Assembly (NCBI GenBank): GCA_011109175.1
Contig: RDEW01000001.1
Location: 1,688,360-1,752,359 of the forward strand
Length of the DNA stretch: 64,000 bases
Reading direction: 5' to 3'
Source: Dicyema japonicum
Lineage: Eukaryota > Dicyemida > Rhombozoa > Dicyemidae
The notes beneath the pieces were generated by a model, which saw only the letters and a program-made list of their open reading frames with translations, made no database searches and was not told the DNA's origin. Positions 1-11,107 of the stretch are shown here, piece after piece (within the stretch, counting starts at the first letter, position 1; every line of letters begins with the position of its first letter). Made by a program: the position numbers and the translations under genes.

Positions 1-60
1 TTAATTAGTTATGACTGTTGTGCTGGGCTTACAATGGTAAGCCTGGGGTTAATAATAATA
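1..60 (+). repeat. 3' tail of a group 1 LINE
   Basis: The window opens inside a retroelement 3' end. A TTAATTAGTTATGACTG-type segment is followed by a perfect 7-bp hairpin, GGCTTAC/GTAAGCC, then GGGGTTAATAATAATA. The same arrangement occurs in inverse orientation at 46549-46600. The coding part lies outside the window. Confidence 0.65.
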
Positions 61-189
61 TAGTGAAATTAAATAACTTAAAGAACATAAGCAACAATCC
101 TGACTTAGGGTGAGAGATTAGTCCACATGAAGGTTTCGGCTTAGGAAACTCTGAAAAATTGTTTTCGACCAAGAAAAGGCCTATTTTTA

Positions 190-360
190 ATTGATAATAA
201 AAGCCGCGTGCGCTATGTGGCTACTTGATTGATGATTTTTGTTTATTTCTTTCTTCTTTTTCCCAATAGAGTGGTGTCATGTTTCATATGTCTCAGGTGG
301 TGCCCAGTGCCAGGATGGAGAGAAGCTGCTAGTACAAATCCGTAAGATTGCGGAGGATCG
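190..360 (+). repeat. Retroelement 5'-head-like fragment
   Basis: The stretch matches, imperfectly, the head of the short elements at 28.77 kb and 57.08 kb: a GTGGCTA block, a T/C-rich tract, then a GAGTGG...CATGT...TCTCAGGTGGTG...CAGTGCCAG...ATGGAG series. No coding capacity is seen. It is probably a fragment of a non-autonomous retroelement. Confidence 0.4.
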
Positions 361-426
361 GATCAAGTTTCAGGAGATCAAATAGCACCAATTCATTCCT
401 CAACAAAAATCACTTTCTACATATTT

Positions 427-831
427 ATGGATGTCGAGGGAAACAAAGAATATGAAGTTGATCAATTGACTTGAGACTTAAAATTAAGACAGATTTTGAA
501 AATTTGTTGGATGCAGCCTAAATATGATTATTCGACGAATTTTGACAACTCAGATGTTGATATCGAAAATGAGTGCTTTTAAGGTTGTGTACAATTATTA
601 ATTTTTAGACATAAAGTGATCCGAATATTCCCCAGTATCCGTTATACGATGGACTCATTGTATTATGCAAAATACTGTGTAATAGAAAGAGATGACATAT
701 ATGCACTTGAAATTGAAATTGTGGAGCTTATTGAGGGAATACATGAATATAGATCCGGCAGGTTTCAGAGGAAACAACCACTCCATTCTTTGATTAATTA
801 TCTTGATATCGAGAAAACACTCGGTTTTTGA
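427..831 (+). CDS. Doubtful small gene, not recognised
   Basis: A start at 427 opens a short frame (begins MDVEGNKEYE). With two candidate GT-AG introns (about 36 nt near 457-492 and 38 nt near 571-608) it joins an open frame ending at 831 that contains FPSIRYTMDSLYYAKYC and an acidic helix-like segment. The protein would be about 110 residues. No family is recognised. Both introns would be longer than the 21-28 nt norm here, so the model may be wrong. No retroelement motif is visible, which is why it is listed. Confidence 0.25.
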
Positions 832-1880
832 GAAAACACTCGATCGACGTTACGTTTTTCGAGAGTCGAAGTTCTCTCTCACGACTCCTCATTTCCTCGG
901 CCATGATTGTATTCAGGTAGGTCAACGAAGATATGTAGATAACCATTTCTCATTGTAATCCAGAAAGGCTTCAAATTTGAAGATATTTACTTGGTGATAG
1001 AGAGACTTTCGAAAAAAGAAGTCAATGAGATCATTAGGTTATACATAAATATTACAAAATGGAAAATGTCCTTCGCAAAAATCTAAATGTCCCCAGTCCT
1101 TGCTTGAAAATCTATTCAATGACCAACATGTTTTTATTCTTAGGTAGAAGAGTATTCTCATTTGTAATCTTCATCAGTTGAATTGGTCAAGGAATAGGTA
1201 AGAAGATCCCTTTCATGAACTACGTAATGCCAGAAGGACTCGTCGCCTCACATGTGGTATCCGTTGACGAGAATTGGAATCTGCTAAAAACTCGATCTTT
1301 CGGATTGAACAACGACAATCAGATCTGATGTCATCAGACACTGCGTTCAGCCAAGAAGGCAAAGTGTTTTATAACATTTGAAAATTGACAATATGGATGG
1401 CATTGATTTGAGTTCCGTAGTGTAAATTTAGCTAAAGAAAAAATTTAAATAATTAAAAAAACAATGTATAAAGAATTGTAGAAATTAATCCAGGATTACT
1501 ATGAGAACCGTAAGAGGAACTAAGCACAGAGACCTGGATCATTTATTTAATAACAGCGGAAATATCGGAAAGAGAAAGAGTTGATTAACTCCTAATTAGG
1601 ATATATCCAGTTTTCATAGTCAAATTAAGGCTTGTCTTTAAGTCCATTCATATCTCCAGTTGTTAGAACACCTCGAGTAGAATAGGAAAAAAGATCCTTT
1701 CTGAACTCTGGCCAAGATTTTTAGTATTAGAAGGCATAGAACAATAAGAAATCATTTTAACATGAAGGCAAAATTCCACGCAAATTGATTTATTCTGTTC
1801 CAAAGATGTTTAGCTACATTAGCAGTTTAAATTATCACTTGTGTCGTTGTAGATTATTTTAGTCTTTTATAATGAAAGAT
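832..1880. other. No gene seen
   Basis: No coding exon is recognised. Around 1580-1730 the sequence resembles segments near 37.77-37.92 kb and 52.57-52.72 kb (shared AAAGATCCTTTCT/ACATCCTTTCC-type blocks), so this part is probably decayed LINE sequence. Confidence 0.5.
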
Positions 1881-1953
1881 GCCTGGTTAGCTCAGTCGGT
1901 AGAGCATCTGACTTTTAATCCGATGGTCGCGGGTTCGAGTCCCGTACCAGGCT
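1881..1953 (+). tRNA. tRNA-Lys (anticodon UUU)
   Basis: This is a 73-nt cloverleaf. The acceptor stem GCCTGGT pairs with ACCAGGC. The D arm is GCTC...GAGC with the A box TAGCTCAGTCGGTAGAGC. The anticodon loop CTTTTAA gives UUU (Lys). The T arm carries the B box GGGTTCGAGTCCC. One anticodon-stem pair (29-41, T/C) is mismatched. A run of T directly follows, as expected for a Pol III terminator, and there is no intron. Confidence 0.95.
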
Positions 1954-3370
1954 TTTTGTTTCTATTCAAATATTTTTTGCTACATTTATTCTACAGTATT
2001 GAAACTAAAGAAAGTTTTATCTAGCATCTTCGTTAGTTTCGCTCACATCCTGCTTGTTCCTGCGAGAGCTATTTCTCGACTTATTATTATTATTTAAGCA
2101 CTTCGCAAGAGCCATACTAATTATGTTAATGGATTGTAAGTATGGAGTCTACATGATCGAAAAAGATCTGGTTACAGCAACAATCACCTGGTGGAGTTAG
2201 CAGCACAGTACAATGACGTTCCAGGTAACCTGAGTAGGTGGAAACTGATGGGATCCAGTCAACGACTCCTCTTCTAAGGGGAGAAAGGTCTAGCTAGAAG
2301 CGAGTAGTAATTTTGATTTTTAAATTTTGCCAAAACATATTTGAAGAGATTGGATTCCCTCCGTTGACAATAAGGAAAAGTTGGTTGTATGCTGCCAATT
2401 ATTATACCAAGAATTTAAATAAAATGCTCGAAAAGGATAAAAATTTTAATGATAAAAATGTTAAAAATTATTTGATTCTTTACTTTATTAATTTGTTAAA
2501 AACATTAACAGCACAAAATTAATAAGGTCATATTTAATTTTTAAGGTCATATTTCAATCATTTTTAGGTCATATTTGTGGTTTCCCTAATTGTTATTTAT
2601 AAGCAAAAAATAACACATCGGAATCAAAAAAACAAATGGAATTTCCGTGAACGATTGAGATTCCGAGGCGTCTACGGAACCAACATCGCTCCTAAAGATC
2701 TCCGAGCCTTGATGAGATTGCTTTTCCAATCTATCTGAGAACATTCTGGTGACAGTCCTGAAGTTCTGATGTTAGTGATTTGGCATCAAGGTTATCTTCT
2801 ATAGATTTGATCTCAAAACTATCATTTTACAAAATTTTAGACCTCTGCTAACTTGAAGACCGGTCCTTGTGGTCTCTAATCAAAACTTAATATGATAAAG
2901 ATCATTTTATCTCATTTTGGTTACACGTATGGACGATTGTTTTATGTCTAAATCATTACATCAGACAGATACGCTGGACGGGACAGTTCGTTAGACTTCT
3001 ATCAAACTAAATTTAAATTAAATTCATTGTGCAACCATTTTAAGCAAAACAAAAAGACTCGACTTGATCACTAAAATCGTAAACAGTGATTATTATTTGA
3101 GGCATAGTGAGGTCAGTAGGCGCATATTTGCATCTCTGCAGAAAATATGAATTCAGAAGATCAAGAAAGTCGGAGGGACATTCACTTCAGTAAATAATAT
3201 CGACCAAAGAATGCAAGTTGATAAATCAATATTGATCGAACAAGATAACCCTCATTGAAGTAATAACAAAATTACTTCACAAGATCGTCTCAATCAAGTT
3301 GAGAAGTTTTACAAGTACGGCCTTCTTACAGGAGACCTTTCGCTTCTTAACAACTCTCAAGTGAAGATTA
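1954..3370. other. No gene recognised
   Basis: An open frame at 2313-2522 (+) has no recognisable domain and strongly AT-biased composition. A GTGATTATTATT segment near 3083 resembles the A/T tail junctions of group 1 LINEs. Nothing else can be supported. Confidence 0.4.
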
Positions 3371-3371
3371 T

Positions 3372-3665
3372 TTCATTGGTTAAGACCTTTTACACGAAAG
3401 AGTTCATCTCTGCTTCGAACTAATTTGTGTAATTGGCAAGTGGTAGTTCCAATGACATCCATTTGATGCAGGAAGAGGAGATAAGATTGACTCGGATGTG
3501 GAGAGAAATGATACTGATGAGTTGGGGTTAACACCTCTAAGGGAGAGGGTGATTTCCATTCATTATTATTTAACCAAAAAGTCATCATTGTAATTAACAA
3601 ATTCTAGGGGGAAGGCCATCAGGTGATCCCAGCCTCTCTCAGTATCGATCTCAACTTTTCCAGGT
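3372..3665 (-). repeat. Group 1 LINE, ORF2 C-terminus
   Basis: On the minus strand the last codons read ...LREAGIT-stop (stop near 3620). This is the same C-terminus found at 16.76, 31.49, 41.94, 53.17, 61.07 and 62.10 kb. Only a short 3' piece is preserved, and upstream the frame is broken. Confidence 0.5.
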
Positions 3666-3673
3666 GTTTCTTT

Positions 3674-3773
3674 CTCGAACCAACGCAATTTATGTAAGCA
3701 TGTTTTATGTGGGATTTTCCTCTCTGGAACCAACGCAATTCCGTAAGCACGTTTTATGTGGGATTTTTCACAT
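3674..3773. repeat. 50-bp tandem duplication
   Basis: The block GGAACCAACGCAATT...GTAAGCA...GTTTTATGTGGGATTTT occurs twice with a 50-bp offset (3677 and 3727). The copies differ at only a few positions. It has no coding content. Confidence 0.8.
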
Positions 3774-4111
3774 TAGGCAAATATGCCACCTGACTTCTTC
3801 ATGAGGTCCTCAGAAAGACTTGCTTGTCATAACCCCTGAGAATGGATAGATGGTCTTGACAGCTCTGGACACGGATGATTTGTTGCAATACTAATTAGAT
3901 TAAACTTTATTTATTTGGTCATATTTTTAATTCTCCTTAAAATTATTTTTTTTATTTGTAGAAAATGAAATTTCTAAAATTCATTAAATTTAAACACAAT
4001 AAACTTCTAGCGGGAAATTTCATAAAAAATGATTGACTATCATTCTGGTGTGCAGCCGTCACAAGTTAGAATCTTAATAAAGTCATAGAATTATTCATTA
4101 TTTTCTAATGA

Positions 4112-5553
4112 AATTAATGATTTGGGTCATTCATTAGGATTCATAAAGAAATTGCTAACAATCATCGTCTCAAATATCCTCTACAATAGGAAAGTATTCC
4201 CACCAGGAGCATTTGTGAATATTGAGGGAACAAATATCAAAATTGTTAACGAAGGGTCTACATTTCATGGAGTGGGGAAAGCGGTAGAATGGCTTAGAGG
4301 ATGTTTTGAGGCTATCACAAGAAAATATGTAAAATACTCCGCTAACCTTAGCTTAGGGGATTCGAGCTAGAAATATACGATTACAGCCTCATAGAGAAGT
4401 ACACAGTGTGCGTGTCCTACTCAGAAGGAAACTACAACTCAATCAGACAGGAAGACCAGATTTTAAATAATTTGAAAGAGTTTACTAAATCTATGTCCAA
4501 TCTCCCCTCCCGAGTGACCCTCAATATGAAACTGTTTTACTACGATGAAGGTTATAGTTCTCCTCAGTCCAGTAACCCCCCAACTGTACGAGCCTAAAGG
4601 ATTCGTCCCTAGTAAAGAAAACATTGAAAGTGAATGGCCTGCATTCTATGGGGTCAGTCAGCACTGTAACCTTATTGTATAACCTAGTCATGGCACAGGT
4701 ATTTGACTCGTTATCCCAGTTTGTCCCTCTCCACAAGCATCCCCCAAAGTTCTAACGATCTAATCTCATCTATATCAGACAATCAATCATTCAGTGATAT
4801 TATTAGTAATTCCATTATATATTCTAGTGACGGGGAGTGTGTTGAGAGTCCCTACCTTGGAGTCTACTGTCCCTGCGGATTCCACGAGGTACTCTAATGG
4901 ATTAGTAAAGACGGACGGATTAATGATTATTTGCAATCGATGCAAGCACTGGCAGCACGCTATCTGCTTCTCTATTCTTGAAGAGAAAGAAGCCCCCTCA
5001 ACTCACGTGTGTTACGAATGTGCTAGAGTTTATATGCTTTATAACTCAGGCGAACAAACAAGTGAACGAAGGCACAGACAGGACGCTCACTCGACTGACT
5101 ACTAAATCAGTCAAGGAAATTTGTATATTCCGTCGTTCTATGATGGCTCTGACGGAGACCAATCAGGTGTCCTCAGTCTCTTTGGGGGAAAGACTGGGAT
5201 TTCATCCAAACAGGCGGCTGTGCTGTTGAGAAAACTAGAAAAGCTTGGTTTTGTAAATCAGTCTAAAAGGTAACGTTGGGGTAATTCCAAGGGGATTGTT
5301 TGATATCTGTTCGACCAAACTCAGTGAGGGATTGATAGAGCATCTCCCACTGCATTCAATGCATATTTGTGAAAATTCAGTGAATCATTTATATTATGGT
5401 AGAATATTAGGAAAATTGTCCCCAAAAAACGTTATCGTCTGCATAATTCCCTCTTATCTTCTTCCGATGAGTTGTGAAAGATTGCGTTATGTTTGTTTAA
5501 CAAATGTGTTTCATTTTTATAATTCACTAAACCCACCAATTCATGCGAGGTAA
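4112..5553 (+). CDS. HORMAD: HORMA-domain meiotic protein with PHD-winged helix tail (HORMAD/Hop1)
   Basis: Meiotic axis HORMA proteins organise chromosome loops and control recombination and the checkpoint. Splicing short introns gives an N-terminal HORMA domain (SLGFIKKLL; an EWLRGCFEAITRKY block; later LNMKLFYYDEV). A Ser/Asn-rich linker follows, then a PHD-type zinc finger (CPCG, CNRCKHWQH, CYEC) and a winged-helix segment (TGISSKQAAVLLRKLEKLGF). PHD plus winged helix is the chromatin-binding region known in Hop1 and some animal HORMADs. Introns: 4329-4351, 4551-4572, 4612-4630 (19 nt, less certain), 4677-4698, 4889-4910, 5028-5049, 5167-5192 and a 22-nt one starting near 5260. The start codon is not settled: the frame is open from about 4090 but lacks a good ATG, so a first exon may lie upstream. 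The C-terminal end at 5553 is also uncertain. Confidence 0.85.
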
Positions 5554-5559
5554 GTTCAA

Positions 5560-6830
5560 TCAAAAGAAAATATTTAATGGCAGTCTCTTCCATGTTCCTC
5601 GATCTTTAGCCAGCAATTTCATAAGTGTCTTCCACGGTTTCAACTTTCTTTCAGCGTTTTAGGTCATTATTTAGTACATCTGGAAGAGTTAGTCATCTCA
5701 TTCGTGAAACCAGCTCTCTTGGCTGACATAATAGCCTTCCATGGTTATTATGTTTGGGGTCATGTCCATTTTCAATATATGTCCGACAGTCTCCAGTAAA
5801 ATTCCGTGATTTCCGAGCCATTTACACCATCTGCAATTTTTTTAGATTTCACTATTTGAGATTCTGGTGGGCCATAAAATAGTAAATAGATATTGAAATG
5901 ATTTAATATGGTTTTAATCTTTGTGAGCAGATCTCTAGCGACAGCTAGTGCTGGAAGCTTCACAGGTATTCGATGTTCACCGGAGGTCCCGAGCAGGAGA
6001 AAGCTTATTGTACAATCAATGATAATTGGTCCGGTGATAGAAGCTAAAAGCTCAACTCGTCGCCTAGGAGGAAGTGCTCAGAACGTAGTTTTACTGAGTC
6101 CTCCTTGTTTCTCTGTCGACAGTAGTCTCCGGCTCATTCACCAATGTGAGAAGATCATCCAGCAGATCGTTCCAAGCCAGTCTTGGGATAGCTTAGGTAG
6201 AGATGTGGTGATGTATTGTCTGACTTGGTTTTATCAGGAGGTGACGGGAATTTTAGCCAATTCATGAAACATGTGCGTGGAATTATCTTTCTGCAGTTCT
6301 TCGTGAGAGCCAGGAAGTGGCAAGGGTAGTCTGGTTCCTTGGTTTCGCTTAAGAATTGAAGATTCCTCATCCAGAGGTGATCTTCCACTTGAGGAATAGT
6401 GGATTCCAGTGGAGGTAGTCTGATGGTGTGAATTTGTTGAATCCAATAATTGTTCCAAGAATCCCATTTTGACTCTGACGTATTTGGATGTCGTAGGCTG
6501 CGAGGGATGAGGCCCAGGAGGGGTTTGTAATTCAAGGTGGTCCTGATATATTGTTGTAGATTATTCTGAGGGTTTCTCTGTCCTGACAGAAGATATATCC
6601 GGCAAACGTTTGTTGCTTTTTCAACCACATGGTCCAATTGGGGTGGGGATCATTGGTCGTAAAATAATCCAAGGATTTTCTATGTTTTTGAAATAGGAAG
6701 GACTTCTAAGATTTTCAGTTCCAGTTTTATGTTTAGCTGGCGTCGGTCAGGAATGAAAACTATGACGCTGCAGTTAGAAGGAAAGGGGAGAGTGGTTGGC
6801 TTATAACCAAGACTCTAGAGCAGAGGTTTC
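5560..6830 (-). mobile_element. Non-LTR retrotransposon, RT C-terminal part, broken
   Basis: The minus strand carries a 160-residue open stretch (6155-6637) with the late-RT signature IRTTLNYKPLLGLIPRSL, followed by ...KWDSWNNYWIQQIHTIRLPP, in overlapping frames that need frameshifts. The 3' end, near 5560-5720, is repeated almost base for base at 8970-9120. The catalytic YxDD region is not present here. It is a 5'-truncated, dead LINE copy. Confidence 0.7.
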
Positions 6831-7620
6831 AAAACTTATTACACGCCTCCCTTAAAAAGTGTACAATCTTGCGCCTCTCTTTATATTCCATGATATAATA
6901 CAAATGTTATTTTTAGCAGAAACAAATTTTTTAACACAAAAAGTTAATGAGATAAATTTTCTCACTCGACAAAAACTTTTGAAATCTCGGTGTCATTGAG
7001 GAAAGTTCTAGAGTTCTACTCGCAGCTATGCACTAATAAACGAGTACGGTATTTAGATTTCATTGCATCTAGTGCAGAAAATCCAGTTTCGCATAAATAT
7101 GAAGGAACAAATGAAAAAAAACTTTCATTGCTTTTATCAACAAAATTTATATTCCTTTCATCGATTCAACCAAAAGTTTGCTTGAATATTGACTATGGCG
7201 CATAAAGTATTTAACAGAAAGAACATGTTATGGATATTTTTCTGAATTTTCAACGATTTCGTTTGGTTATCGAACCCTTCTAATTTTCTTTTAAAAGATT
7301 CTTAGGATTTATGGATATATTCAGAATGATTCGTTTCAAAATGTCTTCTTAATTTGCATGGCATCATATTATCTGCTGCAAGTGTTTTGAAACAAAGCAA
7401 AAAGAGGGGTATTTCAAAGGAATCAACAATAATACGTGTGAATCCTAACAATAAGTAGGAGAACAATATTTTCTTGTCTTTGGAGTCGTATTGATTGTAT
7501 TTAAATTATTTTGACTGTTTGAGCTACCATCAAAATCTTCAATATTCGTCAATTTTCTTTTACAACCAATCATGAATTTATCCATGCTGTTGAACTTAAA
7601 TTATTCCAGAGGGTAACCAA
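6828..7620. mobile_element. Possible hAT-type element remnant
   Basis: The left edge reads CAGAGGTTTCAAAACTTATT followed by a CGCCTCCC block, which resembles hAT terminal sequences (CAGNGGTNNNCAAAC...). An open frame at 6990-7205 (+) has no recognisable domain. No matching right terminus was found, so only the left end is supported. Confidence 0.3.
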
Positions 7621-7972
7621 ACTAACTAACCCCTTGATCCTGACTCGTTTCAGCATTCCAGAACTTATCTCCAGGGAACGACATTGTCACCCGGGGAAGA
7701 ATAATTGGAATCCTCTTGATGCCGGCCAGGTATTGTGCGTCTCTTCAGTAAGGTGAATTCAGTGACGCCACCGAAGAAAAAATAATTTTTTCCATGCTGT
7801 TGAAATAATTTAAATTGAATTAATTTTTGAAAAATATAATTTTTAAATTAATAAATATTATTATTTACATATAATCACGATTTTTATATAGATCTAATTT
7901 TAAAAAAAATATTTCTGATAAGCTTTTCTCCTTTTACACGATTCCGAGCCTACCATCTTGGAAACCTCTCCT

Positions 7973-8510
7973 CTAGAGAATACAAGTGTGTTTGGAGACG
8001 GGCTGATTCGAAGCGAGGATCAAGTCATCCACATAGGACAGGAACAGCATTTTTTCGAGTTCGGGTATGCTAATCAGGTTGACATTGAACAAACCCGGAG
8101 AGAGGGCAGAATTTTGTGGGACTCCTTTAAGTAAATAATGGGGGAGAGATTTCCAGTCTGCCAGAGAGAAATGATTTGAGTCGTCTCTGTATGAATAGAA
8201 CAATAATCGATGCGATTTTTGATTGCTGAATCTATCTGCATTAAAGTCAGAAATACAATTAAGTGGGTGTAGATGAATACTTGACACGGAAACCGTGTTG
8301 AGAGTTGGATAGGTTTAGGTGAGGGTGTTGAGAATGTATCTCTCGAGGATCTTTGATACAGTACAGAGGCGGGAAATTTGTCGAAAGGATCCTGGGTCAT
8401 GCTTGTTAGGTTTTAGAGTCTGGATTATTGTCGATTGTTTCCAGGGCATAGGCGCAATTCCTGAATTCAAAGGACGCTTTGAAAACGTCAGAAACAATCA
8501 GGAATTTTCC
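7973..8510 (-). mobile_element. Reverse transcriptase fragment (non-LTR)
   Basis: Read on the minus strand, an early RT block (STIIQTLKPNKHDPGSFRQI...SKILERY) is followed by GVPQNSALSPGLFNV and the catalytic box LSYVDDLI. Several frameshifts separate the blocks. The order is correct for RT motifs 1-5 of a LINE. Neither end is intact, so it is a pseudogene. Confidence 0.8.
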
Positions 8511-8771
8511 TAAGTCCATGTATCCAAAGATTTTTAGATGAAATATGCATATTTAGTTCTTCGCATTCATTATCAGGCACGTAAATGTCTACTTTGCTTA
8601 ATAATGAATGAAATCATCTTTTCATTCATGACCATGGACGAGGTAGTGAACCCGGAAGACATCAGAACCCAAAGTTACACTTATACTAGTTACTATGTAG
8701 TAATATGAGTCCTCGATATGAAACAAAACACCAATACACATATTCCATTACGTGCTACCCAGTCACCTAGA

Positions 8772-8855
8772 CAAGTAGTCCCCAACCTTTTTGTTGCCGT
8801 GGACCGGGGGTAGATTGTTTACTTGAGATTACAGCCCACCGGTTGAGGACCACTG
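8772..8855. mobile_element. hAT-like MITE
   Basis: An 84-bp element has terminal inverted repeats AGTCCCCAACC at the left and GGTTGAGGACCACTG at the right, matching the widespread hAT terminus CAGTGGTCCCCAACC. The interior contains GTGGACCGG and CCACCGG, as in hAT MITEs of many animals. The flanking 8-mers do not form a clear target duplication. Confidence 0.6.
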
Positions 8856-8969
8856 AACAAAGATATACTAAGATGGTGCCCTAATAGTTACTATGACAAA
8901 TTAAGTACAATTAAGGCGATAATACAAGGAACCAGCCTTTTCTCTAATAATTGGTAGATTGACAGTATT

Positions 8970-9120
8970 CAAGAGAAAATATTAAATGACAGTCTCTTCC
9001 CGCTCCTCATAAAGGTTCTCACAGGTTAAACTTCCCTTTCAGCGCATTGGGTAATTATTTAGTACATTTGGAAGAGCTAGTCTTGGTCTTCTATTAAAGC
9101 AGTTCTCTTTGTGGGGGTAG
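8970..9120 (-). repeat. LINE 3'-end copy, same family as 5560-6830
   Basis: GAGAAAATATTAAATG.CAGTCTCTTCC and, further on, TTATTTAGTACAT.TGGAAGAG.TAGTC align with 5565-5720. It is a short 5'-truncated insertion with no coding capacity. Confidence 0.65.
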
Positions 9121-11107
9121 ATTGACCGTATTCCTACGACTGTTGCGTGTAAGAAAAAGGCTAAAAGTGGAGATCTCATGAGCATCAAATTGTGAACTAA
9201 ATTTATCGCGGGAAAATCAGGTATCTTAAATGCGAGCTGTAAGTTTAAAAGAAAAACGTCCCCCCGTGAGGTCTCCGCTAAAACGCCACCTGAAAAATAA
9301 ATGGGAGGTTAATAGGTTCATTAAAGTCAAGTCAGAGGTAAAGAATTCATATTGAGATACGAGTGAGTTCGGTACTCTTACTGGTGACAACTAATCGTAG
9401 ACTCCTCTGCCGGCACCTAGATGGGGGTGGTACATAATTTTATTGGCGTTTCGAGTCAAATGAGTATTTGAATTGTTGTATCCACTAACCAGCTTGGTAT
9501 TATATTAAAATGTCGGGAGACAAAGGAACAGGCATTTATCAACAAGTTTCTGAGCTACTAATGTGGTAGCGAGCTGAAGGCATTATGGGAGGATACAAAA
9601 ATGCGTTCGACTCAGTTGATCCCGAGTACCAAAAGGGGATGAAATAAGGATTTCACGGAAATATAACCTTATTACCTTATGTTCTGTGTCTTTAACCCTC
9701 AAGTAGATTTCTTAACCGGCTGTTAACACAGATCATCTTACATGCATTGATTATATAAAGATATTCCCACAGTCATGAGAAGAGCTTGCCTGTGTTGGTT
9801 AAACCACTAAGAGCGTTTGCAAACAGTGAAGGAAAAGAAGATGCGTAAGTGCGCTTTTTTCACAAACAAATTGAGGATAATTCAAAGTCCATATTATCTC
9901 TAATGTAATGACATGGGATCGACTCAACCAATTATGGCATTACTAAATTCAATCCACCTTCTTGAATTCTGAAGGAAATTCGATCGTGGAGTCTTTCTTA
10001 TGATAAATCGGATTCCTCTCCATGGATATCCCTTTCAACAAACAGGTTTTATGATTCTATGCAGAAACGCAAAAAACTCGGAACTAGAAAATGATGCTGT
10101 TTTGTGGAAAAAAAGACTCAACCAATAATGGCAATTTATTGTAAAATTATAAATTATTAATTAATTAAAAAATAAATTAAATAATTTTAAGAATAGATAA
10201 AATTTTAAATTCGTAAATAACGTGATTACGTGATTACGCTTATGTTGGTTAATTAAACATTAATTTGGTTTAACGAACAAGTCAAATAAAAAAAAACAAG
10301 TTGCAATATTAAACAAATTATGAATAACATAAAATCGAAAAGAATTGGAACTATGAAGTTAAATTTTCTGTGGTGAATATAAATAAGGAAATGAAAATTC
10401 CCATATTTGGAAATAGTGAAGAAGGAGCATCATTCAATATCAAGGTAAAAGTTTTATAACTTCAAAGTGATACAAAAAACCATTCATATTCATAGTTAAA
10501 AGAACAAATCACATAAAGTACAAATATTGGATATTTGTGTAGAAATTATATGGTAAATGAAGGATTACTTCCATATAAGGAAACATGTAATAAACCATTG
10601 ATTTTGTTCTTTTCATTCAAATGTTAAATAAATTGACTCATTATAATTGTCTAATCAAATTAATAAGAAATTTCCAGTATTGATTTGGTAAATAATCAAT
10701 GGAAAATATCATCATAATATAAAGAATAAATTTAATGTGTTCGATGAGCTTGATAAAAGTTTAATGTGGAGATTATGGAAAATAATTTCTATGACAAATC
10801 ACATGAATATTAAAAATTACGTTTAATCAATAATGAATTATACTGGAATTTTAATGCTTGTCAATAATAAAATAAAATTGATTAATAACACACAAATATT
10901 AAACATAGATTAAAGTGTAAAGTTGGTAAACATGACTCGTCGAACCATAATATTGTAGATCTATAAAAGCAAATACAACCATTATATAAATAATATTCGA
11001 ATAATAATTAAATTATAACACTTAATTATGACAAATTTTAATATTTTCTTAAAATTTAATCAATAAAAATAATATCACTAAAATATTAATTGATTCTCTT
11101 ATACTGT
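9121..11107. other. AT-rich, no gene seen
   Basis: No exon, domain or RNA gene is recognised. From about 10130 the DNA becomes extremely AT-rich and grades into the satellite array. Confidence 0.5.

Noticed and set aside
4521-4736. Minus-strand open frame over the HORMA gene
   Set aside because: It is antisense to exons that fit the HORMA family once introns are removed.
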